9,166 nucleotides of DNA from Bryobacterales bacterium (GTDB lineage Bacteria > Acidobacteriota > Terriglobia > Bryobacterales > Bryobacteraceae), in NCBI GenBank assembly GCA_003132865.1, contig PKYZ01000225.1, positions 1,842-11,007 of the forward strand. Direction: 5' to 3'. The notes below the pieces were generated by a model that made no database searches, had not been told where the DNA came from, and saw only the letters and a program-made list of their open reading frames with translations. Of the stretch, positions 1 to 5,966 are shown piece by piece; position 1 is the stretch's first letter, and each line of letters starts with the position of its first letter. A program made the translations under genes and the position numbers.

Positions 1-72
1 GCCGAGGGCCTGCCCCACAATTCCCTCAGCATTTTAGGCTGGAGCTTGGGCTACCGGGCCCTGTTACGATGA
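1..72 (+). CDS. C-terminal end of an unidentified upstream gene (partial)
   Basis: Frame 1 is open from the window edge to a TGA at 70-72 and encodes 23 residues ending 'GWSLGYRALLR'. The other two forward frames do not fit: frame 2 stops at once, and frame 3 runs through the start of the next gene. The stop lies four bases before the ATG of the TPR gene, the spacing expected in an operon. Too little remains to identify the product. The call rests on the open frame, the GC-rich third codon positions in its first half, and the spacing. Confidence 0.4.
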   Translation, partial: AEGLPHNSLSILGWSLGYRALLR

Positions 73-76
73 AAGC

Positions 77-1762
77 ATGCGGCGGTTGTTTCTGCTGTGC
101 GGTCTCGTGCCCTTGACGGCCGTAGCGAGCGAGCACTGGATCCGGTTCACCTCGGGTCCCATCGAGGTCTTCAGCAGCGCCGGCTCGAAGGACGGGCGCG
201 ACACCCTAGTCAAGTTCGAAGAGTTCCGGCACGCGCTGGGGCAGGTGCTCGGCGACAACGATCTCCAACTGCCGTTGCCGATCCGCGTCCTGCTTTTCAA
301 AACCGGCGCGCCACAGATTCCCGAGCCGGTGATCCGGGGCCGCGACCAATACAACATCGTCCTCACCGCCGGCCAAGCGATTCCCAACGAAGTGTTCGCG
401 CGGCTCACGCAGTTGTTTCTGGACACTAATACCGCCCGCATGCCTGAGCGGCTGGAGCGCGGCCTGGTGGCCCTGTTCTCGACCATTCAAGTGAGCGGCA
501 TCCGCATCACCTTGGGCGAGCCTCCTTTGCATCCCGACATGGACTGGGCGCGCGTGCACCTGCTGGCCGTCGATCCGGAATATTACGGCAATCTGCGCGT
601 GCTCACTTACAACTTACGCAAAGGCGTGGACGAGGACGCGGCCTTTCGCAACGCGTTCGGCAAGTCTCCGGAGCAGATTGAACTGCAAGCGCAATTGCAC
701 CTGGCGGAGGGCCGCTTCCAGGCCACTTCGATTTCGCCGCTGCCAATGAGTCCGCAGGATTTTCCGGAGAGATCCGTGGAGCCCGCGGCAGCGCAGTTGG
801 CCCTCGCCGACCTGTTGTTGGGCGATCGGTCGCGCACGATTTATCGCGAGCTGATCGGGCAAAAGACGCGCGTGCCGGAAGCCTGGGAAGGCCTCGGCAT
901 GCTAGCGCTGCGCGACCGGCAGACCGACGAAGCGCGCAAGGATTTCGCCGCGGCCATGGAAGCCGGCGCGAAGAGCGCGGAGTGCTACATGGAATATGCG
1001 CGCCTGCAGCCGGACAACGCCGCGGACAACGCCAAGGCTCTAGCCGCGCTGGAGCACGCCGCGAAGATCAACCCCAAACTGGCGGAGCCGCATTTTCTGA
1101 TGGCCCAGCGCCAAACCCAGCCACCCAAGCGCATCCAGGAACTCAAGCTGGCGGCCAAGCTGGATGCGCGCAACCTGGCCTACTGGCAGGCCCTGGCCGA
1201 AGCCTATCTGGACGCGCACGATTTTCCGCAGGCCGCGCAGACCTGGAAATCCGCCGAACAGGCTGCCGCCACGCCCGGCGACCGCGCCCGCATGCAACGC
1301 AAGCGCCTGGACGTCGAGGGGCAACGCCTGGATTGGGAAGACGCCGAAAAGAAGCGCAAGGCCGACGAAGAAGCGCGCGAAATCGATAGGTTGAAGCAGC
1401 AGGCGCGCGCCGATCTCCACGCGCTGGAGGCTCGTGCCAACCAGAGCCAGTCCCCCGCATCGCCGAATGAAAAGGTGGTCCCCTGGTGGGACGGTCCCAA
1501 GCCTTCGGGCGTAACCAGGGGCGTGCTGAAACAGGTGGACTGTCTTGGCAAACGGCTTCGCCTGGTGGTCCAGGACGACGACCAGAAAACCGTCAAGCTG
1601 CTGGTCCCCGATCCCGCGCAGGTCGCCATTCTGGGCGGCGCTGGAGAGCTGAAGCTGAGCTGCGGAGCGCAGGGGTCGCGCCGGGTGAAGGTGGAATACT
1701 TCCCCAAAGCGAACGCCAAGCTGTCGACCAAGGGCGAAGTGGCCACCATCGAGTTCCAGTGA
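77..1762 (+). CDS. Exported TPR protein with degenerate peptidase-like N-terminal domain
   Basis: The 561-residue product begins with a signal peptide (MRRLFLLCGLVPLTAVAS, cleavage probably after residue 18), so it should act outside the cytoplasm. Residues about 20-215 resemble the gluzincin-type metallopeptidase-like domains that precede TPRs in many acidobacterial proteins. The segment AIPNEVFARLTQLF (101-114) sits where HExxH is expected, and RGLVALFST (128-136) where 'EGLAELFST' is expected, so the zinc ligands and catalytic Glu appear lost. Residues about 235-395 are TPR-like helices. Residues 403-455 are a charged coiled coil. Residues 468-561 form a compact beta-rich tail (VTRGVLKQVDCLGKRLRL onward), probably a separate domain. 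It likely serves as a scaffold or binding protein rather than an enzyme. The ATG follows the upstream stop by four bases, and the 3' end overlaps the MFS start. The specific substrate is unknown; the domain reading is from memory of the family. Confidence 0.85.
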   Translation: MRRLFLLCGLVPLTAVASEHWIRFTSGPIEVFSSAGSKDGRDTLVKFEEFRHALGQVLGDNDLQLPLPIRVLLFKTGAPQIPEPVIRGRDQYNIVLTAGQAIPNEVFARLTQLFLDTNTARMPERLERGLVALFSTIQVSGIRITLGEPPLHPDMDWARVHLLAVDPEYYGNLRVLTYNLRKGVDEDAAFRNAFGKSPEQIELQAQLHLAEGRFQATSISPLPMSPQDFPERSVEPAAAQLALADLLLGDRSRTIYRELIGQKTRVPEAWEGLGMLALRDRQTDEARKDFAAAMEAGAKSAECYMEYARLQPDNAADNAKALAALEHAAKINPKLAEPHFLMAQRQTQPPKRIQELKLAAKLDARNLAYWQALAEAYLDAHDFPQAAQTWKSAEQAAATPGDRARMQRKRLDVEGQRLDWEDAEKKRKADEEAREIDRLKQQARADLHALEARANQSQSPASPNEKVVPWWDGPKPSGVTRGVLKQVDCLGKRLRLVVQDDDQKTVKLLVPDPAQVAILGGAGELKLSCGAQGSRRVKVEYFPKANAKLSTKGEVATIEFQ

Positions 1763-2961
1763 AGCCCAGCCCATACCGTTGGGTAGTGCTGAGCGTCTTC
1801 GTGCTCTCGACCGCCATCAACTACCTGGACCGGCAGACACTGGCCACCCTCGCGCCGCTGGTGCGCGCGGAGTTCCACCTCTCCAACGCGCAGTACGGTC
1901 TGATCCTGTCGGTGTTTTCGATCGCCTATGCCGCGTGCGCGCCCTTTGCCGGCATGCTGATCGATCGCATCGGACTGAATCGCGCGATCGGTATGGCGGT
2001 CGGCGTCTGGTCGTGCGCCGGTATTTGCACGGGATTTACGCGCGGGCTCGACGGGCTGCTGGGGTGCCGCGGCGTGTTGGGCATGTCGGAGGCGGCGGGC
2101 ATTCCCGGAGCCGGCAAGGCGATTCACAGCTACCTGCCGCCCGCGGAGCGCGCCTTGGGCAACGCGTGGAACCAGGCGGGCGTCAGCCTAGGCCTGATTG
2201 TGGCGCCGCCCGTCGCGACCTGGATCGCCATGCGCTATGGATGGCGGCAGGCTTTCGTGATTACCGGCACGCTGGGACTGATCTGGATTCCGGTGTGGAA
2301 CATCATTGCCCGTAGAAGCCAAGGCTCCCCAACGCCGGGACCCAGCACCCAGAACCCAGAACTCAGCACCCTCGACCTCTTCCGGTCGCCGCGCCTGTGG
2401 GCATTGGTCGCGGCGAACGCGCTCAACATGAGCGTCTATTCGCTCTGGACGAATTGGACGACGCTATATCTGGTCGAGAAGCATCGTCTGGCGCTGGCGG
2501 AGGCGAACTGGTATGCGGTGGTCCCTCCTTTGGTCGCCGCGCTCGGCGGGTTCGGCGGCGGTTGGCTGTCGCTCGTATGGATGCGGACGGGCTTGCCGGC
2601 GGTGGCCGCGCGGACGCGAGTTTGTCTGGTGGGCGCGCTGCTGGCCCTGCCCACCGCGCTGATCCCGCTGCTGCCCACGGCGGGTTGGACGGCCGCTGGA
2701 ATTTCGTTGAGCATCCTGGCCGTTTCGGCGGTCAGCGTCAACATGTATACGATTCCGCTGGACATTTTCGGCGGGGCGCGTGCGGCGTTTGCGATTTCCA
2801 TGCTGGTGGCGTCGTACGGCGCGGCGCAGGCGCTGATTTCGCCGGCGATCGGCGCGGTGGTGGACGGGTATGGTTATGGGCCGGTGTGTCTGGTGGCCGC
2901 CGTTTTGCCGCTGGCTGCCTACGCCGTGCTGCGGTGGCACAGGCTTCAGCCGTGGCTTTAG
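1759..2961 (+). CDS. MFS transporter, anion:cation symporter (ACS)-like
   Basis: This is a 400-residue inner-membrane transporter with about 12 predicted hydrophobic helices, close to the usual MFS length. The N-terminus carries INYLDRQTLA (20-29), typical of ACS-family carriers such as hexuronate, galactonate and glucarate permeases. The helix 2-3 loop has a motif A form, GMLIDRIGLNR (65-75). GWRQAFVITG (161-170) is also characteristic of the family. A likely substrate is an organic or sugar acid taken up with protons, but the sequence does not fix which one. The chosen start is GTG at 1759, which overlaps the preceding TGA (GTGA) and suggests translational coupling. The frame is open farther upstream, but that part lies wholly inside the TPR gene and lacks membrane character. 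The central cytoplasmic loop is encoded partly by a 7-base repeat (2341-2368). Confidence 0.9.
   Translation: MKPSPYRWVVLSVFVLSTAINYLDRQTLATLAPLVRAEFHLSNAQYGLILSVFSIAYAACAPFAGMLIDRIGLNRAIGMAVGVWSCAGICTGFTRGLDGLLGCRGVLGMSEAAGIPGAGKAIHSYLPPAERALGNAWNQAGVSLGLIVAPPVATWIAMRYGWRQAFVITGTLGLIWIPVWNIIARRSQGSPTPGPSTQNPELSTLDLFRSPRLWALVAANALNMSVYSLWTNWTTLYLVEKHRLALAEANWYAVVPPLVAALGGFGGGWLSLVWMRTGLPAVAARTRVCLVGALLALPTALIPLLPTAGWTAAGISLSILAVSAVSVNMYTIPLDIFGGARAAFAISMLVASYGAAQALISPAIGAVVDGYGYGPVCLVAAVLPLAAYAVLRWHRLQPWL
2341..2368 (+). repeat. Intragenic 7-base tandem repeat (CCCAGMA-like, four units)
   Basis: Four consecutive units read CCCAGCA, CCCAGAA, CCCAGAA, CTCAGCA. They lie within the MFS gene and encode a Pro/Ser/Thr-rich stretch (PSTQNPELST) in the loop between helices 6 and 7. 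Seven is not a multiple of three, so gain or loss of one unit would shift the reading frame. Confidence 0.75.
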
Positions 2962-2968
2962 CCTGTCA

Positions 2969-3016
2969 CCTTCTTCTTAAATTGAAGGTTGCCGGCCAAG
3001 CGGGTCTTGGTAGATC
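2969..3016 (+). repeat. 48-base imperfect repeat, copy 1 (partner at 4057-4104)
   Basis: The stretch begins CCTTCTTCTTAAA just after the MFS stop and ends CTTGGTAGATC. The same start, a shared AGCGGG.CTTGG block and a terminal GATC recur at the same spacing at 4057-4104. By hand count, 33 of 48 positions agree without gaps. It is probably a degraded intergenic element. The spacer between the MFS gene and the first tail relic (2962-3298) holds no convincing gene; it contains this element and the upstream part of the large repeat. Confidence 0.4.
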
Positions 3017-3031
3017 TCGTGAAACGGAGAC

Positions 3032-3450
3032 TCCGCGAAGTTTTTCACAACGAAGAGGAAGAATCGCTTCCTCAACGCCTTTGCGACCTGATGTTCCTTG
3101 GGCACGAACGCCAGACTACCCGTTCGTCCCTTCAAACCCTTGACCTCCGCCGCCAGAAAATCTCTGCGCGCCCGGACCGCAGTCGAAAATCGTACCCGCA
3201 CCCAAGCCGCGTTGTGCTCTCCGGAGTACAGTCTTTGAATCGGGAAGCCGGGGCTGAACCGGCTCGAAATACTGTTCGGCTGCTAGAGGACGGCCGAGGT
3301 GGATGACGCCGGCAATCCCAACGAAAAGGTCCAGCCGCCCGACGCCGGTTACGGGTTCTTCTGGCGTCTCGATACCTGCTGGCGATTTGAGGAACGGGAC
3401 GGCGGCGCGTACGCCGAATGCCGCGCGATTTCCCTAACGCGCGACATCCC
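3032..3450 (+). repeat. Large direct repeat, copy A (partner at 5547-5932)
   Basis: Copy A starts at TCCGCGAAG and ends at GCGACATCCC; the same landmarks in the same order and orientation bound copy B. The first part (to about 3132) agrees with copy B apart from scattered substitutions and small indels. Copy A then carries about 36 extra bases before AGTCGAAAATCGTACCCGCA. The middle (about 3203-3276) is unrelated in the two copies; here it has a short hairpin (AGCCGG/CCGGCT, 3246-3264). The last part (3277-3450) is about 96% identical to copy B by hand count. Indels in the first part argue that it is not coding. Copies A and B bracket the coiled-coil relic and the carbonic anhydrase. Confidence 0.85.
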
Positions 3451-3556
3451 CTCGATGTTGAAAGGATCATCGCACCCATGGTGCGGAGCCTGCCGAAGGA
3501 CACGTTGCCATACCCTCAAGGCAACGCGCGACGCAGTGGCTCGGGTGCCGGCTTAG
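3299..3556 (+). pseudogene. Frameshifted C-terminal relic of an acidobacterial hypothetical protein, copy A
   Basis: From the GTG at 3299 the frame encodes PDAGYGFFWRLDTCWRFEER and continues through ISLTRDIP. I recall this pattern from the C-terminus of a widespread family of acidobacterial proteins of unknown function. After codon 'RDIP' (about 3450) the family-like text continues in another frame as IIAPMVRSLPKDTL, then returns to the first frame at about 3508 as TLKATRDAVARVPA before TAG at 3554-3556. Two compensating frameshifts therefore reconstruct a plausible original tail. The N-terminal bulk of the protein is absent. The stretch looks like a dead gene end kept within the repeat, not an expressed small protein. 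Confidence 0.65.
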
Positions 3557-3907
3557 ATCTTGTATTTAGCGTGCGCAGTTGTATCCAGGCTCCCCTTTGG
3601 TTGCGGCCATGCTGCTCTGTGGGGCACGCAATCTTGCCCGCAGCCGCCTTTTCAGGCGGCTCTTTCGCCGGCCGCGCAGATCTGAGATTGCGCCAGGCAT
3701 CGGCTCTTCGGTCCCGCATGAACTCGCTCGTAGCCGAAACCAGCGCCTGGATGCGCGCGTCCGTATCGCGGAAACGCTGATCGGTCTCGCGGGAGCGCTC
3801 GTGTGATGCGCGATCGCGTGCGGCGGCCTCCAGGATCGATCCCCCAACTGGTCGAGTTGCCGTTCGGTACCGCGCGCGATTCTCTCAAACCGTTCTTCAG
3901 TCGTCAC
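3516..3907 (-). pseudogene. Frameshifted coiled-coil protein relic
   Basis: Reading leftward from a GTG at 3907 gives VTTEERFERIARGTERQLDQ and then LGDRS. At about 3836 the sense switches frame and continues ILEAAARDRASHERSRETDQ, RFRDTDARIQALVSATSEF and onward to a stop at 3516-3518. Joining the two frames yields about 130 residues with a heptad-rich, highly charged helical profile. It resembles small acidobacterial coiled-coil proteins that begin 'MTxEERFERIE' and contain 'DxRIxALVSA.xEF', a resemblance from memory. Each half lacks sense in the other's frame, so a single frameshift is the simplest explanation. The 3' end overlaps the tail relic on the other strand by about 40 bases (convergent). 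Function is unknown. A sequencing error could produce the same picture. Confidence 0.55.
3642..3661 (-). other. Perfect hairpin with GAAA tetraloop on the minus strand
   Basis: AGCCGCCT and AGGCGGCT are perfect 8-base complements separated by four bases. Read as minus-strand RNA the loop is GAAA, a GNRA tetraloop, which would make a very stable hairpin. It lies within the second half of the coiled-coil relic. No T-run follows on either strand, so it is not a standard intrinsic terminator. Confidence 0.5.
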
Positions 3908-4056
3908 CCTCGTCCCGCTTCCATGGTCATTATGCCCCAACGCGGCCACGGGGCCTGGCCTCCAGTACTTATTCGTGTGGTCTCGGGACAGGCCACGCTT
4001 ATCATCGCTCTTGCGCTATAAGTTAGCCAGCCAGGAAATCTCAACCACGACTCGTT

Positions 4057-4104
4057 CCTTCTTCTTAAACTTAAACAACTGGCGCGAGCGGGCCTTGGCT
4101 GATC
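4057..4104 (+). repeat. 48-base imperfect repeat, copy 2 (partner at 2969-3016)
   Basis: It begins CCTTCTTCTTAAA and ends CTTGGCTGATC, matching copy 1 in orientation and length with about 33 of 48 positions identical by hand count. Read on the minus strand it gives an ARSRQLFKFKKKERVVVE-like string, while copy 1 gives a GNLQFKKKV-like string; this may reflect an old coding origin or chance. The surrounding 3950-4160 shows no convincing gene. Confidence 0.4.
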
Positions 4105-4160
4105 GACGAGGCTGGAGGCCGCCGGCGGCATGGTTTGAAATGTTGGTTTGGGGGCTCTGA

Positions 4161-4466
4161 ATGACGAAGTACGAAGAACTGTGCGGAGCCTTTGGCAATC
4201 TGCGAACGATTGGACTGCCTGGCGGTGCGCGGCGAAAAGCGCTTCACCGAGGACACTATCCGAAAGTGGCGCCAGTCGGGAAGACTGATGAATGACTGGG
4301 AGGAGGCACAGGCAAGACCATACCTTGAAACATCCGAATTCCGCGGCCAGCCGGACGATTCGAAGGGTGTAAGCACGGTGAAAACGCAAAATTCGAGTGC
4401 CGGCGGCAGCGGAAGATCGCGCGCGATATCGTGGAACGGATTTTCGATTTGAAGCTAGTTGACTGA
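4161..4466 (+). pseudogene. Multiply frameshifted relic of an unrecognised small gene
   Basis: An ATG at 4161 opens MTKYEELCGAFGNLRTIGLP and stops at 4293-4295. An overlapping frame from about 4195 gives ERLDCLAVRGEKRFTEDTIR and WRQSGRLMNDWEEAQARPYL. The original frame resumes near 4377 as GENAKFECRRQRKIARDIVE and ends RIFDLKLVD before TGA at 4464-4466. The amphipathic start and the helical, charged end look like real protein termini, while the middle is spread over two frames. This suggests one decayed gene, but I do not recognise the family. Random open frames in GC-rich DNA are the alternative. Confidence 0.3.
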
Positions 4467-4770
4467 CAGAAATTGCCCCTCCTCCTCCGACACTGGTAGT
4501 AGGGCCGAAACGAAACGGGGGCAGGCGGTAAACGGACTGACTGGCCGGGGGGACGTCCCCTGGTTCCGGCCTGGTTCCGGGGGCAGGGGGACCGGGGGGC
4601 TGGCCGCCAACCCAAAATCGGCGAGCGCGTGAACGCTTACTATAGCCGTTCAGAAGGTTGCCGATCCGGTGCTCGACAACATTGCCCGAGAGAACCACGC
4701 CATACCCGCGTTCGGGCCGCGCGCTTGCCTATCGACTCCGATGCCGTTACCGCCGTACCAAACAACAACA
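4467..4770. other. Gene-free G-rich stretch with palindrome and 9-base direct repeat
   Basis: No gene is supported in these 304 bases. Positions 4549-4560 are a perfect 12-base palindrome (GGGGACGTCCCC). TGGTTCCGG occurs twice, at 4561-4569 and 4572-4580. The plus strand has G-runs at 4547-4552, 4579-4583, 4586-4590 and 4594-4599, which might allow a G-quadruplex. Positions about 4650-4700 read AVQKVADPVLDNIAREN in one frame, too short to call. It lies downstream of the carbonic anhydrase; no T-tailed terminator for that gene is visible. Confidence 0.5.
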
Positions 4771-5493
4771 CTATTTTTTCGGGAGTTCGACACTCCCTTT
4801 GTCAAGGTCGTAGTATGCGGGAACAACGCTCACGCCGCTTAGCAGACCGAGAACTTGGAGATCTTCCTTAACCTTTTCGGTCATATTGTCAATGTTTTTC
4901 CGCACAACTCGTTCCCACTCCGTCGCAGTGATCTCCGGAACCGGGTGGGGTATGCACTCCTTCCGCCGCCAACCCTCCGGGACCGCCGGTCTGATCAGCG
5001 TCCAGAGCGTAAGCAGGTGCTCTTTTGGCTCGGGACAGAACGCCGCTTCCACAGCACCGCATCGCTTGTGGCCCATGATCACGACGAGCTTCGCCCCGAG
5101 ATGATGTGGATCGACAGCATACTCGATGCTGCCCAGAACACCGGGTGTGGCAACATTTCCGGCCTCCCGAACTACGAACAGGTCGCCGATACCCAGGTCG
5201 AAGATTACCTCGGGCGGAACGCGGGAATCTGAGCAGCTCAAGATAACCGCAATCGGCTTCTGAGGGCAACAGGCCGAATTTATCCCACATTCGACGGTCT
5301 GATGCCAGTGTTCAGCGCCGCCTCTCTTGATGAATCGGGCGTTGCCTGCAAGCAGCGCGTCGAGCGGCGGGACGCGGGTGATGGACGGCTCGCAAAGTTT
5401 ACACGGAGTGCTACAGGCCGGGGGTTGCTGCGCCGCCAAGAACGAGGCAAACGCGACTAGGCAGAGCAACAATGCCGCACAGGTTTTGAGCAT
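4771..5493 (-). CDS. Secreted beta-class carbonic anhydrase
   Basis: The enzyme interconverts CO2 and bicarbonate using zinc. The 240-residue product has a hydrophobic signal peptide (MLKTCAALLLCLVAFASFLA), so it is probably periplasmic. Zinc ligands are visible as C87 in CSDSR (87-91) and H142 and C145 in GHKRCGAV (141-148); D89 and R91 are the usual catalytic dyad. The C-terminal PAYYDLDKGSVEL (225-237) is also typical. No lipobox is apparent. An unusual Cys cluster, CSTPCKLC (27-34), follows the signal peptide, and further cysteines at 69, 75 and 76 could form disulfides outside the cytoplasm. The ATG at 5493 is preferred because it places the signal peptide at the N-terminus; the frame extends upstream to 5565, but that part runs into the direct repeat. 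The gene stands alone, divergent from the downstream cluster and between the two direct repeats. No clear Shine-Dalgarno is seen. Confidence 0.92.
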   Translation of the reverse strand: MLKTCAALLLCLVAFASFLAAQQPPACSTPCKLCEPSITRVPPLDALLAGNARFIKRGGAEHWHQTVECGINSACCPQKPIAVILSCSDSRVPPEVIFDLGIGDLFVVREAGNVATPGVLGSIEYAVDPHHLGAKLVVIMGHKRCGAVEAAFCPEPKEHLLTLWTLIRPAVPEGWRRKECIPHPVPEITATEWERVVRKNIDNMTEKVKEDLQVLGLLSGVSVVPAYYDLDKGSVELPKK

Positions 5494-5500
5494 ACAGCGA

Positions 5501-5529
5501 AGTGTACTACCGAGAATCCACGCGCGCAA
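5501..5529 (-). promoter_or_regulatory. Possible promoter of the carbonic anhydrase gene
   Basis: On the minus strand TTGCGC (5524-5529) and TACACT (5501-5506) are separated by exactly 17 bases; each matches four of six positions of the sigma-70 consensus. The -10 box ends only seven bases before the ATG, so transcription from it would give an almost leaderless mRNA, in keeping with the missing Shine-Dalgarno. A weak match in GC-rich DNA could be chance. Confidence 0.25.
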
Positions 5530-5546
5530 GGCGGTGCGACATGCGG

Positions 5547-5932
5547 TCCGCGAAGCTTTCCACAACGAAGAGGAAGAATCGGTTGCTCAACGCCTCTTGC
5601 GACTTGATGTTCCTTGGGTGCGAACGCCAAAGAACCCGTTCGTTCCTTCAAACCCTTGACAGTCGAAAATCGTACCCGCACCGATGTGGCGCACGCTTTT
5701 AGCGTGCCGCGGCGGACTTCAGTCTGCCGTCTGCCGCGCTTAGGAATTGTCAATGTTTACCCGGCTGCTAGAGGGCCGAGGTGGATGACGCCGGCAAGCC
5801 CAACGAAAAGGTCCGGCCGCCCGACGCCGGTTACGGGTTCTTGTGGCGTCTCGATACCTACTGGCGATTTGAGGAACGGGACGGCGGCGCGTACACCGAA
5901 TGCCGGGCGATTTCCCTAACGCGCGACATCCC
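5547..5932 (+). repeat. Large direct repeat, copy B (partner at 3032-3450)
   Basis: It has the same order of blocks as copy A: TCCGCGAAG, CACAACGAAGAGGAAGAATC, GATGTTCCTTGGG, TTCAAACCCTTGAC, then AGTCGAAAATCGTACCCGCA, and after a divergent middle (about 5684-5761) the highly conserved end from 5762. The ~36-base insert of copy A is missing. The divergent middle holds a pair of hairpins not present in copy A. Similarity stops sharply at GACATCCC (5932), 34 bases before the start of the three-gene cluster. Its left end lies just upstream of the carbonic anhydrase start. Confidence 0.85.
5691..5729. repeat. REP-like tandem pair of hairpins
   Basis: The first hairpin is GCACGCT-TTT-AGCGTGC (5691-5707), a perfect 7-base stem. 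The second is CGGCGGACT-TC-AGTCTGCCG (5710-5729), a stem with one G:U wobble and a tight loop. Two GC-rich stem-loops side by side in a noncoding spacer look like bacterial REP elements. They replace unrelated sequence in the otherwise matching copy A, so they may have been inserted there. Confidence 0.5.
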
Positions 5933-5948
5933 GGCAACGATATACTAA
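5781..5948 (+). pseudogene. Truncated C-terminal relic of the same acidobacterial hypothetical protein, copy B
   Basis: The frame from GTG 5781 encodes 55 residues, including PDAGYGFLWRLDTYWRFEER and ISLTRDIP, and then ATIY before TAA at 5946-5948. It matches the relic at 3299 almost residue for residue up to 'RDIP', where both copies leave the family pattern. Copy A goes on in shifted frames to a near-complete end; copy B is cut off. It lacks the N-terminal body, so a functional protein is unlikely. The cut marks the junction with the three-gene cluster downstream. Confidence 0.6.
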
Positions 5949-5966
5949 AGAGCAGCGCCTCATCAC

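Noticed and set aside
1486..1758. Upstream ATG extension of the MFS gene
   Set aside because: The extra 91 codons lie inside the TPR gene and are not hydrophobic; GTG 1759 at the stop overlap fits better.
1040..2127. Long open frames on the minus strand opposite the TPR and MFS genes (up to 307 codons)
   Set aside because: They mirror well-supported plus-strand genes in GC-rich DNA, show no signal, motif or domain, and cross the junction of two real genes.
3904..4698. 264-codon minus-strand open frame
   Set aside because: Proline/arginine/serine-rich random-looking text spanning several relics, with no recognisable domain or start signal.
4640..4740. Possible fragment 'AVQKVADPVLDNIAREN' recalling DUF2264-type proteins
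   Set aside because: Too short, without supporting context or further family residues.
4771..4805. Hairpin GGGAGT/ACTCCC at the 3' end of the carbonic anhydrase as a terminator
   Set aside because: On the gene's strand it is followed by an A-run, not a T-run, and it lies within the coding region.
5494..5565. Longer N-terminus for the carbonic anhydrase
   Set aside because: It would bury the signal peptide and begin inside the direct repeat.
4886..5760. Shared 13-mer ATTGTCAATGTTT in the carbonic anhydrase and in the repeat B spacer
   Set aside because: One exact 13-base match is about what chance allows in a window of this size, and one copy is coding.
5656..5775. TTGACA (5656-5661) and TTGTCA (5747-5752) as -35 boxes for the three-gene cluster
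   Set aside because: Neither has an acceptable -10 box at 16-18 bases; TATACT at 5941-5946 likewise lacks a -35.
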